Shown here: one piece after another, positions 60,927 through 64,000 of the stretch
How the letters are laid out: each line of letters begins with the position of its first letter
Position numbering within the stretch: the stretch's first letter is position 1
Origin: CAVQWT01 sp963717705
GTDB lineage: Bacteria; Pseudomonadota; Gammaproteobacteria; Burkholderiales; Casimicrobiaceae
DNA length: 64,000 nt
Assembly: GCA_963717705.1 (NCBI GenBank)
Contig: CAVQWT010000002.1
Span: forward strand, 124,001-188,000
Direction of reading: 5' to 3'
Notes under the pieces: model-generated
What the model saw: the letters and a program-made list of their open reading frames with translations, nothing else
Told to the model about the DNA's origin: nothing
The model's database searches: none
Translations under genes and position numbers: made by a program

Positions 60927-61283
60927 CTAGTAGCTGCCCTTCGGGGCGACCGGCAGCGCGAACATCGACGTGCAGCGGCCCGCGAGCACCATGCTGTCCT
61001 CGGTCAGCAGCGCGTTCTCGCCGTCGAGGTACAGCGTGATCCGGCCGTTGCCGTACTTCTCCTGCGCCGCGCTGTCGATCCGCGGCAGCACCATCCTCCT
61101 GCCCTGGTGGATCGCATCGGCCTGCCGCCCGTCCGGCGAGCGCAGCACGGTGAGCGCCGTGCCCTGCTGGCACGCATAGTCGATCCGCAGGGGCAGCACG
61201 GTCTCGGGCAATCCCGGGGCGGCGCACGCGGCAAGCAGCGCCGCGGCGAGAGTGACGGGCAACGTCCATCGAATCGTGTTCAT
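60927..61283 (-). CDS. MliC-like lipoprotein (lysozyme inhibitor/C-type)
   Basis: A 118-residue lipoprotein. The signal peptide ends in the lipobox LLAAC (LPVTLAAALLAACAAPG). The mature domain has the MliC pattern: IDYACQQGTALTVLRSPDG (YxCxxG), MVLPRIDSAAQEKYGNGRIT, LYLDGENALLTEDSMVLAGRC. It has a closing Cys that should pair with the first. MliC proteins block host c-type lysozyme at the envelope, and the role is inferred by similarity. It lies 87 bp upstream of dadA on the same strand. Confidence 0.85.
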   Translation of the reverse strand: MNTIRWTLPVTLAAALLAACAAPGLPETVLPLRIDYACQQGTALTVLRSPDGRQADAIHQGRRMVLPRIDSAAQEKYGNGRITLYLDGENALLTEDSMVLAGRCTSMFALPVAPKGSY

Positions 61284-61783
61284 CTGCGGCAAGGTCCCCG
61301 TGGTTGGAAGATCGGATGCATGAAGGTGCGGACGGCAATGCGCGATTATCCACGTTCTTCGCACCCGGTCGCGCGCTCCATGAGAGCCGCGACCCATGCG
61401 TGAAGCGCCGGACTCGCGCCGGACCACACGGGGCGGGCGTGGCCAAGGACCGCGCGGCCATGTGACCGCACCATTGGCAACGAGCGTCGGAATCGGTGGC
61501 CCCGCGCGGGGCGAGTGGGGTGGTCGAGCCATGCGCGGGGCCGCCGATTCCGCCGCGGTGCAGGGCTGGCCACCGCCTCCGCGGCATAGCAGTGGCCACG
61601 GACCGCGCGGCACGCGCGGGACCGCCGAGTCCGGCGCGGCGCGGATCGAGGTGGCGGGCGCCACGCGCTCACGTCACCGGCGGGAATGCCCGTCCTGCCG
61701 AGGGCGCATAATCCGGATGGTAAGGGTGTGGCGATTCGGCGATCCGCGACGGCCCCGCCCGATCCACGACCGCGAGTGCCCGC
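61284..61783. other. Divergent intergenic region holding palindromic repeat copy C
   Basis: This is 500 bp between the MliC-like gene and the LTA-synthase-like gene. It contains one copy of the dispersed hairpin repeat. No gene is supported. GC-rich frames run through it in all directions. The stretch ATAATCCGGATGGTAAGGGTG (about 61708) is the AT-richest part and may be the promoter of the LTA-synthase-like gene. Confidence 0.5.
61461..61573 (+). repeat. Dispersed palindromic repeat, copy C
   Basis: The core GGCGAGTGGGGTGGTCGAGC lies at 61510-61531. The arms CGGAATCGGTGGCCCCGCGC (from 61488) and GCGCGGGGCCGCCGATTCCG (61533-61552) are complementary except for one position. The conserved flanks CCATTGGCAACGAGCG on the left and GCGGTGCAGGGCTGGCCAC on the right extend the unit to about 113 bp. 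Confidence 0.9.
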
Positions 61784-63720
61784 ATGGCCTCCCATCGATT
61801 CAATCCAGGCATCCCCCTGCTCTACGCGCTCGCCGCGCTGTCGGTGTTCGCGCTCACCCGCGTCGGCCTCGCGCTGTGGACCGGACTCGATGCCGTGCCG
61901 CTCGCCGACTGGCCCGCGGTGCTGGTGAAAGGGCTGTGGTTCGACCTCGCGGTGCTGGCGGTGCTGCTGGCGCCGGTCTGGCTGTACGAAGCGCTGCTGC
62001 CCGCGCGCTGGCGCGCCCATCGCGCCCATCGCGCGCTTCGCCTCGCCTGGTTCGCGCTCAGCGTGTTCGTGCTGCTGTTCGGGGCCGTCGCCGAGACCAC
62101 GTTCTGGCTCGAGTTCTCGACGCGGTTCAACTTCATCGCCGTCGACTACCTGCTCTATACCCATGAGGTGATCGGCAACATCCGCGAGTCGTATCCGGTC
62201 GCCTGGATCCTCGGCGGCCTGGCGGTGGCGGCCCTGGCGGTCACGCTCGCGATCCGGCCATGGCTGCGCCGCGCCGACGCGCAGCCGCTCTCGCGGCGCC
62301 GCCGCTTCGCCTACGCCGTCGCGGCGATCGTGGTTCCGCTGGCGGCGATGACCGCCGCGTCGGTCGACCAGATGGGCACGATCGGCAACGCCTACGCCGA
62401 CGAGCTCGCGGCCAACGGCCTCTTCACCTTCGCCGCGGCGATGCGGCGCAACGAGCTCGACTACGACCGCTTCTACGCCACCATCCCGCAGGAGGAGGCC
62501 GACGGCATCCTGCGCGGGCTCGGTGTCGAGCGCAAGCCGCTCGACCGCGGCGCGCAACCCGCGGCCGTGCTCGAGAACGAGGCGACCGAGCCGCATCGTG
62601 CCGGGTTTCCCGGCCGGCCGCGCCACGTCGTCCTGATCATGGTCGAGAGCCTGTCCGCGGAATTCCTGGGCGCGTGGGGTTCGACGCAGGGCCTGACGCC
62701 CAACCTCGACCGCATGGCCCGCGAAGGGCTCCGCTTCGCCAACGTCTACGCCACCGGCACCCGCACGGTGCGCGGGCTCGAGGCGGTGTCGCTCGGCACG
62801 CCGCCGGTGCCCGGGCAGGCCATCGTGCGCCGTCCCGGCAACGACCACCTCGCGACCATCGGCGAGCTGCTCGAGCACCAGGGCTACGCCACCAGCTTCG
62901 TGTACGGCGGGTACGGCTACTTCGACAACATGAACGCGTACTTCGACACCAACGACTACCGGGTCGTCGACCGCACCGAATTCCCGAAGCAGTCGATCGT
63001 GTTCGAGAACATCTGGGGCGTGGCCGACGAGTCGCTGTTCGCCAACGCGCTCGGCGTCATCGACACGGCCGTCGCCTCGGGCAAGCCGGTGTTCATGCAC
63101 ATCATGACGACGTCGAACCATCGGCCGTTCACCTATCCCGACGGGCGCATCGACATCAAGTCGCCGGGCGGCCGGGAAGGCGGCGTCAAGTACACCGACT
63201 GGGCGATCGGCCGCTTCATCGAGGACGCGCGCGGCAAGCCGTGGTTCGACGACACGCTGTTCGTGATCGTCGCCGACCACTGCGCCGCCGTCGCGGGCAA
63301 GAGCAAGCTGCCGGTCGGCGGCTACCGCATCCCGCTGATCTTCTACGCGCCGAAGTTCGTCGCCCCGGCCGAATACACGCCGACGATGAGCCAGATCGAC
63401 ATCCCGCCGACGATCCTCGACGTGCTGCGCGCCGACGGGGACGATCACTTCTTCGGGGTCTCGGTGTTCGAGCAGCCGGGCGCGCCGGCGCGCGCGTTCA
63501 TCAGCAACTACCAGTCGCTGGGCTACCTGCGCGACGGCGTGCTGACGGTGCTGTCGCCGGGACGCAAGGTCGAGTCGTTCCGGGTCGACCCGGCGACGCG
63601 CGAGACCACGCCGATGCCGGTCGACCAGCCAAGGCGCGGGAGGCGATCGCGTACTACCAGACGGCGTCGCGGGCGTTCAAGCAGGGCGCGCTGCGGGCGC
63701 CCGGGTACGCGCCGCACTGA
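61784..63720 (+). CDS. LTA synthase/phosphoglycerol transferase-like membrane sulfatase-fold enzyme, with apparent C-terminal frameshift
   Basis: The protein starts MASHRFNPGIPLLYALAALS and has about five membrane spans in the first 190 residues. The periplasmic alkaline-phosphatase-fold domain follows: VVLIMVESLSAEFLGAWGST (metal Glu), TPNLDRMAREGLRFANVYAT, GTRTVRGLEAVSLGTPP (nucleophile Thr), MTTSNHRPFTYPDGR and FVIVADHCAAVAGKSKLPVG (metal Asp-His). It resembles enzymes that move glycerol-phosphate or phosphoethanolamine onto envelope glycans. In this frame the sequence never meets a stop before the window end. The natural C-terminus (AKAREAIAYYQTASRAFKQG, stop at 63718-63720) is in the neighbouring frame, so one base seems to be missing near 63628. 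Confidence 0.88.
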
Positions 63721-63794
63721 GTCGCGCCCGGCACGCCGCGGTCGGGTCGCCATCGACCGTGCGGCGCGGGGTGGCCACGGCGCGGCGATGGCCA

Positions 63795-63906
63795 TGGACC
63801 GCGCCATTGGCGACGAGCGGCGGAATCGGCGGCCCCGCGCAGGGCGAGTGGGGTGGTCGAGCCATGCGCGGGGCCGGCGAGTCCGACGCGGTGCGGGGCT
63901 GGCCAC
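63795..63906 (+). repeat. Dispersed palindromic repeat, copy D
   Basis: The core GGCGAGTGGGGTGGTCGAGC lies at 63843-63864. The arms are CGGAATCGGCGGCCCCGCGC (63821-63840) and GCGCGGGGCCGGCGAGTCCG (63866-63885). The flanks GCCATTGGCGACGAGCG and CGCGGTGCGGGGCTGGCCAC match copy C. It sits just downstream of the LTA-synthase-like stop and could act as its transcription terminator. Confidence 0.9.
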
Positions 63907-63979
63907 GGGCCGCGCGACGGTGGCATCGGCATCCGGCCGGCGTAAACTGGAACGCGTCCCGACCCCACCCACTCCTCCC

Positions 63980-64000
63980 ATGACCCACGTCTTCCACCGC
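63980..64000 (+). CDS. Possible start of a class III aminotransferase-like gene (cut by window edge)
   Basis: ATG 63980 opens MTHVFHR before the window ends. This short opening resembles the N-terminus of class III PLP aminotransferases that begin M(T/S)HVFHR, which is a weak recollection from seven residues. No ribosome binding site is obvious. Confidence 0.25.

Overview
This is a very GC-rich bacterial chromosome segment. Most likely it comes from a betaproteobacterium of the Burkholderiales/Rhodocyclales type, though I cannot resolve the genus by eye. The evidence is the order hemA-prfA-(GNAT)-prmC, the order rph-rdgB-hemW, a YgbA-type gene, an exported PhoX-like phosphatase, and many short periplasmic or lipoprotein genes. 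Coding density is high and both strands are used. There is no prophage, plasmid backbone or CRISPR array. Three genes (hemW, an exported protein at 29763-31062, and an LTA-synthase-like gene at 61784-63720) each carry one apparent single-base frameshift in GC-rich sequence. This may be real decay or consensus error in a draft or metagenome assembly.

Region 1-13 kb: an Ala/Lys-rich partial gene, a CYTH-like/Ppx fusion protein and a membrane protein lie on the minus strand. Then come a class V aminotransferase and a wax-ester-synthase-like acyltransferase. An AT-richer island encodes a DUF5829-like protein, followed by a bifunctional class A penicillin-binding protein and two small exported proteins. 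The aminotransferase and a HOT-type iron alcohol dehydrogenase form a convergent pair that is present twice. In each copy a different partner is intact and the other is a remnant.

Region 13-26.5 kb: an exported SRPBCC protein, a HAD-type lipoprotein phosphatase, and a B12-dependent ribonucleotide reductase interrupted by a full LAGLIDADG intein. These are followed by a rubrerythrin-like protein, a GNAT-beta-carbonic anhydrase fusion and ChaC. The minus-strand operon rph-rdgB-hemW-amidase has 4-bp start/stop overlaps throughout.

Region 26.5-46.5 kb (accessory-rich): DUF2252, an NlpE-META-DUF4377 lipoprotein, exported proteins of unknown function, a LysE-like transporter, and a sugar epimerase with a glycosyltransferase. 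Next are an HpcH/HpaI aldolase with an Ldh-family dehydrogenase, YgbA, a REP-associated tyrosine transposase with cognate palindromes, a subtilase, PhoX, a GT25 transferase and an atypical pyruvate kinase lacking the C-terminal domain.

Region 46.5-64 kb: the housekeeping block prmC, GNAT, prfA, hemA, recG, ridA, then a zinc metallopeptidase and tRNA-Ala(CGC). A folE-BLUF pair suggests light-linked pterin metabolism. Then come cardiolipin synthase, two low-complexity envelope proteins, DadA, an MliC-like lipoprotein and an LTA-synthase-like enzyme. A hairpin-forming dispersed repeat with the core GCGAGTGGGGTGGTCGAGCC occurs four times between 40.5 and 64 kb.
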